Positions 17,759 to 26,126 are shown, counted from the first letter of the stretch. The stretch: DNA of 64,000 nt from Clostridia bacterium (GCA_017936765.1 JAGBEX010000029.1:38787-102786); one strand, 5' to 3'. Numbers and translations: made by a program. The notes: generated by a model from the letters alone, not told the origin.

Positions 17759-18694
17759 TTACGCCTTTCCGTTGCAGCCCAGAACGTTCACGATCTTGTG
17801 CGTGACCATTTCCTTCACAGCCTGACGGGCGGGCTTCAGCCACTGACGGGGATCGAAGTGATCCGGATGCTCCGCCATGTACTTGCGGACGGAAGCGGTC
17901 ATGGCCAGACGAATGTCGGAGTCGATGTTGATCTTGCACACGGCCAGCTTGGCAGCCTGAGCCAGCTGCTCCTCGGGGATGCCGATGGCGCCGGGCATGT
18001 TGCCGCCGTACTTGTTGATTTCCTCAACGAAGTTCTGGGGCACAGAGGAAGCACCGTGCAGCACGATGGGGAAGCCGGGCAGACGCTTGGCGCACTCTTC
18101 CAGCACGTCGAAGCGGAGCTGGGGCTTGGTGCCGGGCTTGAATTTGTAAGCGCCGTGAGAGGTGCCGATGGCGATGGCCAGGGAGTCGCAGCCAGTCTTG
18201 GAGACGAACTCTTCCACCTCTTCGGGACGGGTGAACATTTCCTTGCCAGCCTCGACGACCACTTCGTCTTCCACGCCAGCCAGGGTGCCCAGCTCGGCCT
18301 CGACCACAGCGCCGTGATCGTGAGCATACTCAACGACCTTGCGGGTCAGCTCGATATTCTCGGCAAAGGGCTTGGAGGAAGCGTCGATCATGACGGAGGT
18401 GAAGCCGCCATCGATGCAGGACTTGCACAGCTCAAAGCTGTCGCCATGGTCCAGGTGCAGAGCGATCGGGATGTCGTTCTCCTGGGCGGCGGCCTCCACC
18501 AGCTTCACCAGGTAGGTGTGGTTGGCGTAGGAGCGGGCGCCCTTGGACACCTGCAGGATCACGGGAGCCTTCAGCTCGCCGGCAGCCTCGGTGATGCCCT
18601 GGATGATCTCCATGTTGTTGACGTTGAAAGCGCCGACGGCATAGCCGCCTTCGTAAGCCTTCTTGAACATTTCCTTCGTAGTAACAATCGCCAT
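17759..18694 (-). CDS. fba: Class II fructose-1,6-bisphosphate aldolase
   Basis: A 311-residue class II (zinc) aldolase. It has the metal ligands in LHLDHGDS, IGTSHGAYK and VLHGASS, the GAFNVNNMEIIQGI N-terminus and the C-terminal NIDSDIRLAMTASVRKY. It splits fructose 1,6-bisphosphate in glycolysis and works in reverse in gluconeogenesis. The start at 18694 follows AAAGGAGG. It is a single gene with its own promoter and a strong terminator. Confidence 0.97.
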   Translation of the reverse strand: MAIVTTKEMFKKAYEGGYAVGAFNVNNMEIIQGITEAAGELKAPVILQVSKGARSYANHTYLVKLVEAAAQENDIPIALHLDHGDSFELCKSCIDGGFTSVMIDASSKPFAENIELTRKVVEYAHDHGAVVEAELGTLAGVEDEVVVEAGKEMFTRPEEVEEFVSKTGCDSLAIAIGTSHGAYKFKPGTKPQLRFDVLEECAKRLPGFPIVLHGASSVPQNFVEEINKYGGNMPGAIGIPEEQLAQAAKLAVCKINIDSDIRLAMTASVRKYMAEHPDHFDPRQWLKPARQAVKEMVTHKIVNVLGCNGKA

Positions 18695-18725
18695 TGGAAA
18701 AACCCTCCTTTGCGAATTCTTCACC

Positions 18726-18754
18726 ATTATAGCACAACTCTTTACGGATGAAAA
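18726..18754 (-). promoter_or_regulatory. fba promoter
   Basis: Minus strand: TTTTCA (18754-18749), 17 bases, TATAAT (18731-18726) with an extended TG. Confidence 0.7.
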
Positions 18755-18876
18755 GAGGTTTGTGGATTCTTTCACAAAAACGGCAAGAAAGTTGGCAAGG
18801 GATGGTGGGAGGAAATGGGTGATGTGTGTCGAAATAAAATGGCAAGATGATATGCGAGAATCAAGGAGGTATAGGT

Positions 18877-19296
18877 ATGGCAGAAACAAGGGTAGGCGAA
18901 GCGCGGTTTTCCCTGCTGCTGCACGGAGATGAACTGCCCATGGAGCAGATCGAAGCTGCATTGGAGCTGAAGGCGACCCGCACGCTGCGCAAGGGTGAGG
19001 TGATCAACCGGCTGCCGCTGATCGAGGCCACGGCAGATGAATGGACGCACAGCATTTCGCTGACGGCGCCTGAGACCACCGATGCCGGGCTGAACCAGCT
19101 GCTGGCGCACCTGACTGCCCGCAAGGCGGTGCTGGCGCAGCTGCAGGAAAAGTACAATGTGGAGCTGCGGATGTACGTGCAGTCCGACTACGCACAGATG
19201 GCCTATAGTCTGATGCCGGAAACGCTGGCGAAGCTGGCAGAGCTGGCGCTGCCTTTAAGTGTTTCCAGCCTGAGCTGGGGAGAGTTTGCGCTGTAA
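18877..19296 (+). CDS. DUF4279-like protein
   Basis: A 139-residue protein beginning nine bases after AAGGAGG. The pattern (ARFSLLLHGDELPMEQIEAAL, RKGEVINRLPLIEATADEWT, C-terminal SVSSLSWGEFAL) fits the DUF4279 family: small soluble alpha/beta proteins of unknown function, seen also as immunity-like proteins beside some polymorphic toxins. No toxin gene is next to it here, so no role is assigned. Confidence 0.7.
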   Translation: MAETRVGEARFSLLLHGDELPMEQIEAALELKATRTLRKGEVINRLPLIEATADEWTHSISLTAPETTDAGLNQLLAHLTARKAVLAQLQEKYNVELRMYVQSDYAQMAYSLMPETLAKLAELALPLSVSSLSWGEFAL

Positions 19297-19299
19297 GAG

Positions 19300-19333
19300 A
19301 AAAAGCAGCTTGCTGAGGCAAGCTGCTTTTTTT
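19300..19333 (+). terminator. Terminator after the DUF4279 gene
   Basis: AAAAGCAGCTTGC, loop TGAG, GCAAGCTGCTTTTTTT, starting three bases after the stop codon. Confidence 0.9.
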
Positions 19334-19334
19334 A

Positions 19335-19887
19335 TGCGGAATTCGGAATTCGGAATGCGGAATTTAGTTAGTGGCACAGGCGGGCGATCACAGATCGCCC
19401 CTACATTTGCGGAGAAAAGATGAGCGATGAGGCAAGTGGCAGCACCACTCCTTCCGTCAGCCGCAAGCGGCTGCCACCTATCCGCCGTTACACTCCCTCA
19501 CAATTCGGCATTGTCGTTCAGCCAGCCAAAGCTGTCTGAACTCTGTGCCTCATTGGAACTCAGGCTGCTGCTTCCGCCACAGGCGGCGCAGCCTTCCGTT
19601 CCTCAATCGGCGCGAGCAAGCTCGCTTGTTTCGGTTGATTCGCTCAGCTCGCTCATTGTCGCCACTGGCGACGCTCGCATCGCTCACCTCGGAGAGGGAG
19701 GCTTTTGGCGAGTGCAAAGCCTTACAGTCCCCGCGTCGCGGCGCAACCGTATTTGCGCCGTGACCCCAGCTCGGAGACCGCCCAGCAACGCCATCCTTGC
19801 ATGGGTTTCGAAAGGGTCGAAGACCCTTCGTGGGGAGTCCAGAGGGGCAACGCCCCTCTGGTGGGGATTCCTAAGGGGCAAAGCCCC
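19335..19887. repeat. Dispersed stem-loop repeat, copy B (longest)
   Basis: About 550 bases without a gene, carrying all modules of the family. In order: GCGGAATTCGGAAT units (19335-19366); GGGCGATC/GATCGCCC (19382-19400); CAGCCG/CGGCTG (about 19458-19473); a gcgcgagcaagctcgc hairpin and a gccactggcgac motif (about 19606-19672); gtcgcggcgcaaccgtattt (about 19734); and, next to the response-regulator stop, the hairpins CGAAGGGTC/GACCCTTTCG, CCAGAGGGGC/GCCCCTCTGG and CCTAAGGGGC/GCCCCTTAGG. Copy D at the window end repeats the central part almost exactly. Confidence 0.8.
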
Positions 19888-20532
19888 TTAGGCGGGCTTC
19901 AGGCGGTAACCAAGCTTGTAGACGGTTTCGATGCAGGAGGGGCCGATCTTGCGGCGGAGGCGCTGGATGTGGACGTCTACGGTGCGGGTCTCGCCAACGG
20001 TTTGGTAGCCCCAGGCGGTACGGAGGAGTTGCTCGCGGGTGAGGGCGGCATCGGGGGAGAGCATCAGCGCGTGGAGGAGGGCAAACTCCTGGGCGGTGAG
20101 GTACAGTTCCCGGCCATCCTTGGTGACCTGGCGGCGGCGGGTGTCCATTTGCAGGCTGCCCAGGGTCAGCAATTGACCGGTGGCTTGTGATAGATTAGCC
20201 ACGGCGGACAGCAGGGCGTGGCCGTCAAAGGGTGTGGGCAGCACGGCGCATTCGGCGGGGTACATGGCGCGGAGATGCTCTGCGTTTGCCTCGTCGCCGG
20301 TGATGAACAGCACGGGCCACTCGCGGTCACTCAGGGCGCGGAGAAAGGCAAAGCTGTCCTTCCAGGGCAGGCGCGCGTTGAGGATCGTCAGCAAATGGTC
20401 GCTGGCTTCCAGCTTGGTCAGGCCATCGGCAATGGTTTGCGATAGGGTGCAGGTGTGGCCTGCACGGGTCAATGTGTCACACATTTTCATACCCAAGCGC
20501 AGCTCGGGTTCCATAATCAATATTTCAGCCAT
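19888..20532 (-). CDS. Orphan OmpR-type response regulator with a degenerate receiver
   Basis: A 214-residue protein; the start at 20532 follows GAGGTGA. The N-terminal 115 residues have the receiver fold, but the phospho-acceptor Asp is Asn52 (LLTILNARLPW) and the conserved Lys is Thr100 (VLPTPFD). The acidic pair near the start is reduced to MEPE. The C-terminal winged helix (about 120-214, LYLTAQEFALLHALMLSP and TVDVHIQRLRRKIG) is intact. No histidine kinase gene is nearby. It probably binds DNA independently of phosphorylation, as other atypical response regulators do. Its stop codon sits two bases before the hairpin array of repeat copy B. Confidence 0.88.
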   Translation of the reverse strand: MAEILIMEPELRLGMKMCDTLTRAGHTCTLSQTIADGLTKLEASDHLLTILNARLPWKDSFAFLRALSDREWPVLFITGDEANAEHLRAMYPAECAVLPTPFDGHALLSAVANLSQATGQLLTLGSLQMDTRRRQVTKDGRELYLTAQEFALLHALMLSPDAALTREQLLRTAWGYQTVGETRTVDVHIQRLRRKIGPSCIETVYKLGYRLKPA

Positions 20533-20591
20533 GAGTATCACCTCATCCATTCAACGAAGGCTGGGGCGGTTTTCTTCCCGGTGATGTAAAT

Positions 20592-20620
20592 TTGCGAAAA
20601 GTGATTTGATGTGGTATACT
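20592..20620 (+). promoter_or_regulatory. Promoter of the zinc-ribbon/GNAT pair
   Basis: TTGCGA (20592-20597), a 17-base spacer, TATACT (20615-20620). Confidence 0.7.
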
Positions 20621-20651
20621 GCATACAGAAATGAAAAGGAGCGGATGTGCA

Positions 20652-20888
20652 ATGAAATGCCCTTATTGTAATGAAGAAATGCAGCATGACGTGCTGCGCG
20701 GAGATGGTCGCAGCCGGGTGCGGTTTGTTCAGGCGGACAAAAAGCATACCTGGGCTGATGACCTGGCTGGCATAGGCGTTGTGAAGACGAATAATGCCTC
20801 CGGGGCGAGCTTCTGGAAGTTTGAGCTGGAGGGTGACTATTGCGAGAAGTGCAAGAAGCTGATCCTGGACGCTGAGGTAAGCAAATGA
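20652..20888 (+). CDS. Small zinc-ribbon-like protein (PF20097/DUF6487 type)
   Basis: A 78-residue protein. The N-terminal MKCPYCNEEMQHDVLRGDGR and a second cysteine pair near the end (YCEKCKKL) suggest one zinc-binding site. It resembles the small PF20097-type proteins of Firmicutes; their role is not known. The ATG at 20652 lies ten bases after AAAAGGAG and is preferred over the ATG at 20631, which overlaps that site. Its stop overlaps the next gene in ATGA. Confidence 0.7.
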   Translation: MKCPYCNEEMQHDVLRGDGRSRVRFVQADKKHTWADDLAGIGVVKTNNASGASFWKFELEGDYCEKCKKLILDAEVSK

Positions 20889-21322
20889 CCATGGAACTGA
20901 AGTATGAGCAGGCTTCCGGTGCGGACGTGGAGGCGATCTTCGCCCTGAGCAAGGTGCTGATCGACCAGTATGAGGACGTGGCCAGCATCGACTACGACAA
21001 GGTGCTGCAATGGGTGCGCAGGAAGATCGGCGCGCAGATCGGCGAGTATCAGCGGGTGCTGATGGACGGCGGCCTGGCGGGGTATGTGCATTTCCACCCA
21101 GATGGAGAGCGCATGGAGCTGGACGACCTGTACATCCTGCCGGAATACTGGGGCCGGGGCATCGGCACAGCGGTGGTGAAAAAGTGCTGCGCGGAAACGG
21201 AGAAGCCGGTGTATCTGTATGTGTTCCGGCGCAACGAGGGCGCGGTGCGGCTGTATCGGCGGCTGGGGTTTGAGATCGTGCAGGAGGTCGGGAGCAGCCG
21301 GTATATCATGCAGAGAGGGTAA
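20885..21322 (+). CDS. GNAT family N-acetyltransferase
   Basis: A 145-residue single-domain GNAT. The acetyl-CoA binding motif is LYILPEYWGRGIGTAVVKKC, followed by the C-terminal NEGAVRLYRRLGFEIV. It transfers an acetyl group from acetyl-CoA to an unidentified amine. It is coupled by ATGA to the upstream zinc-ribbon gene, so the pair may act together. Confidence 0.88.
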   Translation: MTMELKYEQASGADVEAIFALSKVLIDQYEDVASIDYDKVLQWVRRKIGAQIGEYQRVLMDGGLAGYVHFHPDGERMELDDLYILPEYWGRGIGTAVVKKCCAETEKPVYLYVFRRNEGAVRLYRRLGFEIVQEVGSSRYIMQRG

Positions 21323-21348
21323 GGAAAGACTGGATTTGGTGGTGCGCT

Positions 21349-22101
21349 ATGAATCTGGAGAAAATGTATGTAGAAGAGGATCTGTTCCCGCGAGAGATAA
21401 CCTCTTATGAACAGCGGGATTATGGGCTTTTATTTTATAATGAAGAGAACAAGGATTCCTTTGATTCCAACCACGCCATCATATTCAGAGAGAAAATACA
21501 CGATGTGGGAATGGTTCTCAGGGATATCATCAGGTTTTATAACGAAAAGGGGATCAGACCCAATATATATCAATCCATTCGCGAGGAAGGGTATTTTGAA
21601 GAGATAAAGGGCGAGCTTTCGGCTCATGGTTTTGACTGCTGGACTGAACCGCAAAGATACATGGTCTTGGCCGAGAAAAACGCGATCGTATCCAATCCCG
21701 AGATCCTTGTGGAAAAAGCATCTGAATGGAAAGATGAATACGGAACCGAGATATTTGAAAAAGCAGGGGAACCGTGGGAAATCGATGTGGCTAAAAGAGC
21801 GCTGATGAACAGCAATACGCTGTTCTTTGTTGCCTATTATCAAGGGCAACCAGTAGGAATGACGCATTGCCATGTGACGGATGATATTTGCAGAGTTGAC
21901 TATTTGCTTGTTTCAAAGACGCACAGACAGATGGGCGTGGGGCGAGCGCTGATCAACAGCTTTGTAAAGTATTGTCACGAAAACCAGATAGCAAACTGCT
22001 ATTTGTGGCCGGATGGAGACACGGCGGAGAAAATCTATTACGAGGCTGGTTTCCGCTATGTAGAAACAAAGCAGGCAGGACGGGCAACCTATAAGGGATG
22101 A
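21349..22101 (+). CDS. GNAT family N-acetyltransferase, AT-rich
   Basis: A 250-residue protein. The C-terminal 120 residues are a GNAT domain (VDYLLVSKTHRQMGVGRALI, AEKIYYEAGFRYVET). The N-terminal half is a poorly conserved extension, perhaps a second degenerate GNAT lobe. Its codon use is clearly more AT-rich than that of its neighbours, which suggests acquisition. The ribosome-binding site is weak. It ends at a strong terminator. The substrate is unknown. Confidence 0.8.
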   Translation: MNLEKMYVEEDLFPREITSYEQRDYGLLFYNEENKDSFDSNHAIIFREKIHDVGMVLRDIIRFYNEKGIRPNIYQSIREEGYFEEIKGELSAHGFDCWTEPQRYMVLAEKNAIVSNPEILVEKASEWKDEYGTEIFEKAGEPWEIDVAKRALMNSNTLFFVAYYQGQPVGMTHCHVTDDICRVDYLLVSKTHRQMGVGRALINSFVKYCHENQIANCYLWPDGDTAEKIYYEAGFRYVETKQAGRATYKG

Positions 22102-22133
22102 TTCGGGCCAATCGTGCTGTTCGCCACCAATAT

Positions 22134-22168
22134 CAAACGCCAGACCGCTTTCGCAGTCTGGCGTTTGT
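22134..22168. terminator. Bidirectional terminator
   Basis: CAAACGCCAGAC pairs with GTCTGGCGTTTG, between the GNAT gene and the convergent Dabb gene. Confidence 0.8.
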
Positions 22169-22173
22169 TGTGC

Positions 22174-22458
22174 TTATTCACAATCGAAGATAGCCTTCTT
22201 CTCGATCAGCGCTCCGTATTCATCCTTCCAGCGGTGGTGGGCGTCGCAGTCATCGTAGAGGGGCAGGGCGGCTTCATCCATGGTGATACGGATGAGCAGG
22301 TCGTAGCGGTTGGGGCGGTCGATCACATTGGGGATGACCTCCACCCGATGCACGCCGGGAACCTCCAGGCAGGAGGCAAACACGTTTTCCACCTCGCGCT
22401 GGCGGGCGGAGGCATCGGCGGGGCGTTCCTTCCACTTGACTAAAATGTGATGCTGCAT
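22174..22458 (-). CDS. Dabb family (stress-response A/B barrel) protein
   Basis: A 94-residue protein with the features of small dimeric alpha/beta-barrel Dabb proteins: MQHHILVKWK at the start, VPGVHRVEVIPN in the middle, YDLLIRITMDEAALPLY, and a late His in DAHHRWKDE. The family contains plant stress proteins and bacterial proteins of uncertain function. The start follows AAAGGAG. It lies 12 bases after the membrane protein gene on the same strand. Confidence 0.8.
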   Translation of the reverse strand: MQHHILVKWKERPADASARQREVENVFASCLEVPGVHRVEVIPNVIDRPNRYDLLIRITMDEAALPLYDDCDAHHRWKDEYGALIEKKAIFDCE

Positions 22459-22470
22459 GGTGTTGCTCCT

Positions 22471-23127
22471 TTAGTAAATGTCGGGTATGGCGATCTGCTG
22501 CGGCGGCTCCAGCATATCCTCCAGGAAGATCTGCAGGAACTTGTAGCTGTTTTCGTCGTTGCCGTTGGTGGTGGTGATGGAGAGGTAGGTATCATCGTAG
22601 GTATAGGCGAAGGCGGCCAGGCCGGGGAAGTTCTCCATGGGGATGCCGTAGAGGTGCTTCTCGCCGGATTCAGCCTCGGTGCGCCAGCCGCGAGTCAGGT
22701 CGATGCCGGCGGTCTCCAGCTTTTCTACCAGACCGGGGATGGTCTCCAGGGGCAGGAAGGCGCCCTGGGAGGCATAGTCCTGGAAGTAGCTCTTGGGCAG
22801 CATATACAGGTGGCCTTCGCCCACGGCGATGTAGGTGGCCAGCTGCATGGGGGTGTAGGTATCGTCCACCAGCAGGAAGGCGCTGCCCATTTCCTCCATG
22901 TCGGGCATTTCGTTGACGCGAATGTCCTCCATGTAGGCATCCATCAGCTCCTCCTCGCCAACGCCGAAGATGAACAGATCGATCTTCTTGTCCGCCGGGG
23001 GACGGTATTCGGTAACGGTGTAGATGAGGTTCCAGCCGAAAATGGCCAGCAGGGCCAGCAGGGCATACTTCCACCAGGAATAGGTGAAGTGCTGGCGGAT
23101 GGCCTTGATGGTGATGGGGGTCTTCAT
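22471..23127 (-). CDS. Single-pass membrane protein of unknown function
   Basis: The ATG at 23127 follows AAGGAAGGG. The 218-residue protein has one membrane segment (about 19-37, KYALLALLAIFGWNLIYTV) and an outer domain (about 45-218). Phrases such as IDLFIFGVGEEELMDAYMED and YMLPKSYFQDYASQGAFLPL are reminiscent of small extracytoplasmic solute-binding-like domains. No family is assigned with confidence. It forms a two-gene unit with the Dabb gene. Confidence 0.7.
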   Translation of the reverse strand: MKTPITIKAIRQHFTYSWWKYALLALLAIFGWNLIYTVTEYRPPADKKIDLFIFGVGEEELMDAYMEDIRVNEMPDMEEMGSAFLLVDDTYTPMQLATYIAVGEGHLYMLPKSYFQDYASQGAFLPLETIPGLVEKLETAGIDLTRGWRTEAESGEKHLYGIPMENFPGLAAFAYTYDDTYLSITTTNGNDENSYKFLQIFLEDMLEPPQQIAIPDIY

Positions 23128-23247
23128 GGGCAACCCTTCCTTGCGTAGAATCTTACGGATAACAGTATAGCGCCAAATTATGAAGCGCCTGTGAACAAGG
23201 GGAAAACATAACGTTACTATTGTAAGGGATGGCGGGGGATTTGTCCA

Positions 23248-23284
23248 GAAAAAATCGTTCCTGACTCAACGAATCAGGAACGAT
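23248..23284 (-). terminator. Original lysS terminator, displaced by the mobile element
   Basis: On the minus strand ATCGTTCCTGA pairs with TCAGGAACGAT and is followed by TTTTTTCTGG, 12 bases after the stop of the orphan lysS tail. It fits as the native terminator of lysS. Confidence 0.8.
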
Positions 23285-23295
23285 GGAAAACAGGA

Positions 23296-23337
23296 TTATT
23301 CTTCTTCCTTCTTGCCCAGGGGCTTCATGGTGGGGAA
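23296..23337 (-). pseudogene. lysS: Displaced 3' end of lysS
   Basis: The minus strand encodes Phe-Pro-Thr-Met-Lys-Pro-Leu-Gly-Lys-Lys-Glu-Glu-Glu-stop. The first six residues are identical, also in DNA, to the end of the lysS product 20 kb away. The rest is the C-terminal tail that lysS lost when the element inserted. The reading frame is right and a terminator follows directly. Confidence 0.85.
23320..23337. repeat. Left attachment-site core
   Basis: gggcttcatggtggggaa, identical to 43581-43598. The flanking bases differ on both sides, so the match is exactly 18 bp. It lies within the orphan lysS tail. Confidence 0.8.
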
Positions 23338-23385
23338 TCCACCCAAAGCAGCAATGCATCTTCTCATAAACTCTCACAACCCAGT

Positions 23386-23478
23386 ATTTTCAAGGGTTTC
23401 AGGATTTCTGGACGGATGTATCTTCTCGCAGGTTTTTGTATTTTCACCGTCAATTGGTGTAAAAAGTGGTGTAAATTC
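23386..23478. repeat. Left arm repeats of the attachment site
   Basis: Two direct repeats are shared with the right end. attttcaagggtttca (23386-23401) equals 43556-43571. A 28-bp block (23451-23478) with two ggtgtaaa units matches 43493-43519 apart from one A. A third ggtgta follows just before the integrase stop. These look like integrase arm-binding sites. Confidence 0.65.
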
Positions 23479-23489
23479 CGGTGTAGAAC

Positions 23490-24725
23490 TCAGGTGACTG
23501 CGATGGACATTTTTCCTTCCAGGCGGGCGAAACTCTCGATCTTCTTTTCCTTTGTCGCTTCGTTGTAGACGTCCATGGTTGTCTGGATGTCACGGTGCCC
23601 CATGATCTCCTGGATGATCTTGATGTTCGTCTCGTTTTCACACATTCTGGTGCAGAAGGTGTGGCGAAGGTTGTGGACGCTGAAATGGGGGAGCGTCTCA
23701 TGCTCGCCTTCTTCGAGGTTGGCATCACGGATGATCCGGTCGATCGCTTTGTTGACAGCATGCGGATTCAGAATCTCGCCGTACCGATTGGCGAAGATGA
23801 AGCCGCTGCAGCCGTCAACCGTGGAAGTACAGGCATCGCGGGGGAGGAACTGCAGGATCGCTTTGACCTCCGAGAACATCGGGACGATCCGCTTGCCGCT
23901 TTCCGTCTTGGGCGTGGTGATCTGATACGCCATCTTCCCGTCATCCATCTGCCGGTAGATGAGATTGTGGTTGATGCTGATCAGACAGTGATCGAAATCA
24001 CAGTCCTCCCAGCGCAAGCCCAGGATCTCACTGATTCTACCGCCGGTGCCGAGAAGCACGGTGAACAGGGGCAGCCAGTGACTGTACACCTTCGACCTGG
24101 CGACATAGCTGATGAATCGTCTCTGCTGTGCTTCGGTCAGAGCGTGCCGTTTCGGTTTTTCCCAGTTGTGACTCTTCTTGATCTCCTTCAGAACGCCTTC
24201 CGTCGGATTGGTACGGATGTAGCCGTCTCTGACTGCGGCGGCGAATACGGGATGAAGAATCGTCTGGATGTTTTCGACACTGTTGGGTTTGAAGCCATTC
24301 ACCCGGATCAGCGATATGTAGAACTTCTTGATATCGCTGAACTTGATCGCTCCTACCTCCATATGCCCGATGGCGTCCTTGATGAACTTCCGCCAGAAAT
24401 ACTTGTAGCTGTTCAGGGTGGAGTCCTTCAATTCGTACTTCATCGAGATATACTCGTCGTAGAAGCTGTTGAGCGTCGTGCTGCGTGCCCTGTAGCCGTC
24501 GATGCCATCCTTGATGTCCTGGGCTACCTTTGCAATCGTTTCACGAAGCGGTTCGCAGGCCCGTTTGCCGTCAGGGAGTCTGTCGGTTTTCACGAGCCGC
24601 CAACTGTAAAGACACCTGCGGACGCCTCTTACATCGGTGTAGCGGTACATATACATGCCGTCGGCTCGCTGAAGCTCGCCCTCGCGTAAGATACGTCCCT
24701 TAGAATCACGTCGTTTTTCGGACAT
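23490..24725 (-). CDS. Tyrosine-type site-specific integrase of the island
   Basis: A 411-residue protein. It has an N-terminal arm-binding domain (about 18-55, MYMYRYTDVRGVRRCLYSWR), a SAM-like core-binding domain (about 80-180), and a catalytic domain with Arg230 (TGGRISEILGL), Lys273, His351-Arg354 (HNLRHTF), His377 (GHRDIQTT) and nucleophile Tyr386. The complete catalytic set suggests it is active. The start follows GGAGG. It lies directly inside the left end of the element and reads towards it, as in Tn916-like and phage elements. Confidence 0.95.
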   Translation of the reverse strand: MSEKRRDSKGRILREGELQRADGMYMYRYTDVRGVRRCLYSWRLVKTDRLPDGKRACEPLRETIAKVAQDIKDGIDGYRARSTTLNSFYDEYISMKYELKDSTLNSYKYFWRKFIKDAIGHMEVGAIKFSDIKKFYISLIRVNGFKPNSVENIQTILHPVFAAAVRDGYIRTNPTEGVLKEIKKSHNWEKPKRHALTEAQQRRFISYVARSKVYSHWLPLFTVLLGTGGRISEILGLRWEDCDFDHCLISINHNLIYRQMDDGKMAYQITTPKTESGKRIVPMFSEVKAILQFLPRDACTSTVDGCSGFIFANRYGEILNPHAVNKAIDRIIRDANLEEGEHETLPHFSVHNLRHTFCTRMCENETNIKIIQEIMGHRDIQTTMDVYNEATKEKKIESFARLEGKMSIAVT

Positions 24726-24780
24726 AGTTACCTCCAGTCCGAACCCAACGTACCAAGGTCATTGTAGCACATCGGATTCA

Positions 24781-24978
24781 TTATATCAAGCCAATGCTGT
24801 CGATCATGTGTTCAAAGAGAACCCGTTTGATCTGGGGGCGATTCCCATTCCACAGAATGTAGTTCGCGTTTCGATTATCGGCGATAAGCCTGCGCAGCTT
24901 GTTTTCGCCAATACGGAAATAAAGGGCTGCTTCTTCCACGGTCAGTGTATATTGTTCCCAAAGGGGAATATCTCTCAT
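24781..24978 (-). CDS. Excisionase-like DNA-binding protein
   Basis: A 65-residue winged-helix protein of the Tn916 Xis kind. It has [20 protein letters not shown] (a helix-turn-helix) and the conserved end [19 protein letters not shown]. The start at 24978 is eight bases after AAAAGGAG. It lies 55 bases upstream of the integrase gene on the same strand. Such proteins bend the attachment arms and favour excision. Confidence 0.88.
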   Translation of the reverse strand: MRDIPLWEQYTLTVEEAALYFRIGENKLRRLIADNRNANYILWNGNRPQIKRVLFEHMIDSIGLI

Positions 24979-24987
24979 GTTGATCAC

Positions 24988-25583
24988 TCCTTTTCTGTGG
25001 AAGGGTCGATTGCTATCAAAACTGATAGCGGTGATGATGAATTGACAAATAAATACGTATTGCAGTTAGCAGTTGGCACTGCATCATAGTCCGGTCATAC
25101 CACAGCCTCATTCCGGATCGGCGAGTATACCAGGGACTCCTCTCAAGTCATCAAGAGGTTGTGAGAAAGTATCATTATGTCCTGTGCGTTCTCGTCGCGC
25201 CCTGACTGCCGCATCAGGGTCTGTGGATCACGTTGATCGCTCGGTTGGTCTGTCATCGCGCCGCTCCACAAGCCGCTCCTCCACACAGGAAAGTCCTGCA
25301 ATAGGCTATTCAGTTGTCAAGGTACAGGCTTAGCATTCTGTTTTCACGATTGTCAGGGTACACAATGATGCGAGGTCTGAGCAAATACGTTATCAGGATA
25401 TCAGGAATGAAAAAACGACTTGTGTCTCGGTACCTGCCAGCGCATCCAACAAAATAAGCAGGGCAAACAGAAGCGGTTGCTTCTCCTTACCCTGCTGTGT
25501 ATTTGCAGGAACTCACCCACTAGGGGTAAGCTGGTATTTAACCGCTTGGTAGATATTGAAGTTTGAGAACTATCGGATAACTG
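24988..25583. other. Gene-poor stretch of the element
   Basis: About 600 bases without a supported gene. It holds a candidate 37-codon frame on the minus strand (25256-25143, begins MTDQPSDQRD), which I cannot confirm, and a TTGACA on the minus strand (25320-25315) without a good -10. It also holds the terminator at 25457-25496. Composition is mixed. It may contain control DNA for the integrase-excisionase pair. Confidence 0.4.
25457..25496 (-). terminator. Terminator of the HTH regulator gene
   Basis: On the minus strand AGCAGGG pairs with CCCTGCT around an inner GAAGC/GCTTC stem, followed by TTATTTTGTT. Confidence 0.65.
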
Positions 25584-25880
25584 TTAGTGAGTACCATTAA
25601 GCGCATCTCCTACAGCACCATCTTCCAGATCATCAACTTTGAGCCATTCAGGAGGCGTTGCTCCTGGAATTCGGGGATTTGCTAACCAGCAAATCTCGTC
25701 GTTACTCAGACCGAGGGCAGAGGAGATCGAGTGCAGCTCTCCGAGATCCATTTCGGATCTTCCTACCATCAAATCTCTGAGGTGATGCCACCGCATCTGA
25801 CTCTTCCTTGCAAACGATGCAATCGAGTAGCCCTTTGAGCGGAGCAACGCACCAAGTCGCTGGCCAACTGTACTTAACAT
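25584..25880 (-). CDS. Cro/CI-type helix-turn-helix regulator
   Basis: A 98-residue protein starting at 25880 after AAGGAGGG. The N-terminal 65 residues form an HTH_3-like domain (VGQRLGALLRSKGYSIASFA, LGELHSISSALGLSNDEI). It is probably the element's repressor of excision or replication. It has a good promoter of its own (TTGACA, 18 bases, TATTAT) with TTTGTTC repeats nearby that could be operators. Confidence 0.75.
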   Translation of the reverse strand: MLSTVGQRLGALLRSKGYSIASFARKSQMRWHHLRDLMVGRSEMDLGELHSISSALGLSNDEICWLANPRIPGATPPEWLKVDDLEDGAVGDALNGTH

Positions 25881-25917
25881 TGAAATCCCTCCTTGACAAG
25901 TACGTTTGTTCGTGTAT

Positions 25918-25947
25918 ATAATAAATGAGAACAAATGATCCTGTCAA
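25918..25947 (-). promoter_or_regulatory. Promoter of the element regulator
   Basis: Minus strand: TTGACA (25947-25942), an 18-base spacer, TATTAT (25923-25918). TTTGTTC occurs in opposite orientations within and beside it (near 25906 and 25932). Confidence 0.65.
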
Positions 25948-26052
25948 TAGATTTTGCGTAAATCGTCTAGACGATTTAGGAAAAATGCGTTACAGGCTCG
26001 AATGCGATCGTTGCAGAAACAGTGCAGATGCCCTTTGCAAAACTGATGCATA

Positions 26053-26096
26053 AACAAAAAGCACCATCGGCTTCTGGTGAAGAGACTGGTGGTGCT
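26053..26096 (-). terminator. Terminator-like hairpin pointing left
   Basis: AGCACCA pairs with TGGTGCT; on the minus strand it is followed by TTTTTGTTT. There is no minus-strand gene just upstream, so it may insulate the regulator from transcription out of the cargo. Confidence 0.45.
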
Positions 26097-26126
26097 CAAT
26101 AAAGTGAAGACATTTGCGCTTATTCA

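Noticed and set aside
19335..19887. Possible degraded genes or a CRISPR array in the long repeat region
   Set aside because: The repeats are different nested hairpins, not regularly spaced identical units, and the frames through them show no domain.
25073..25333. 86-codon plus-strand frame in the element's gene-poor stretch
   Set aside because: Ser/Arg-rich sequence without a family match or a convincing ribosome-binding site.
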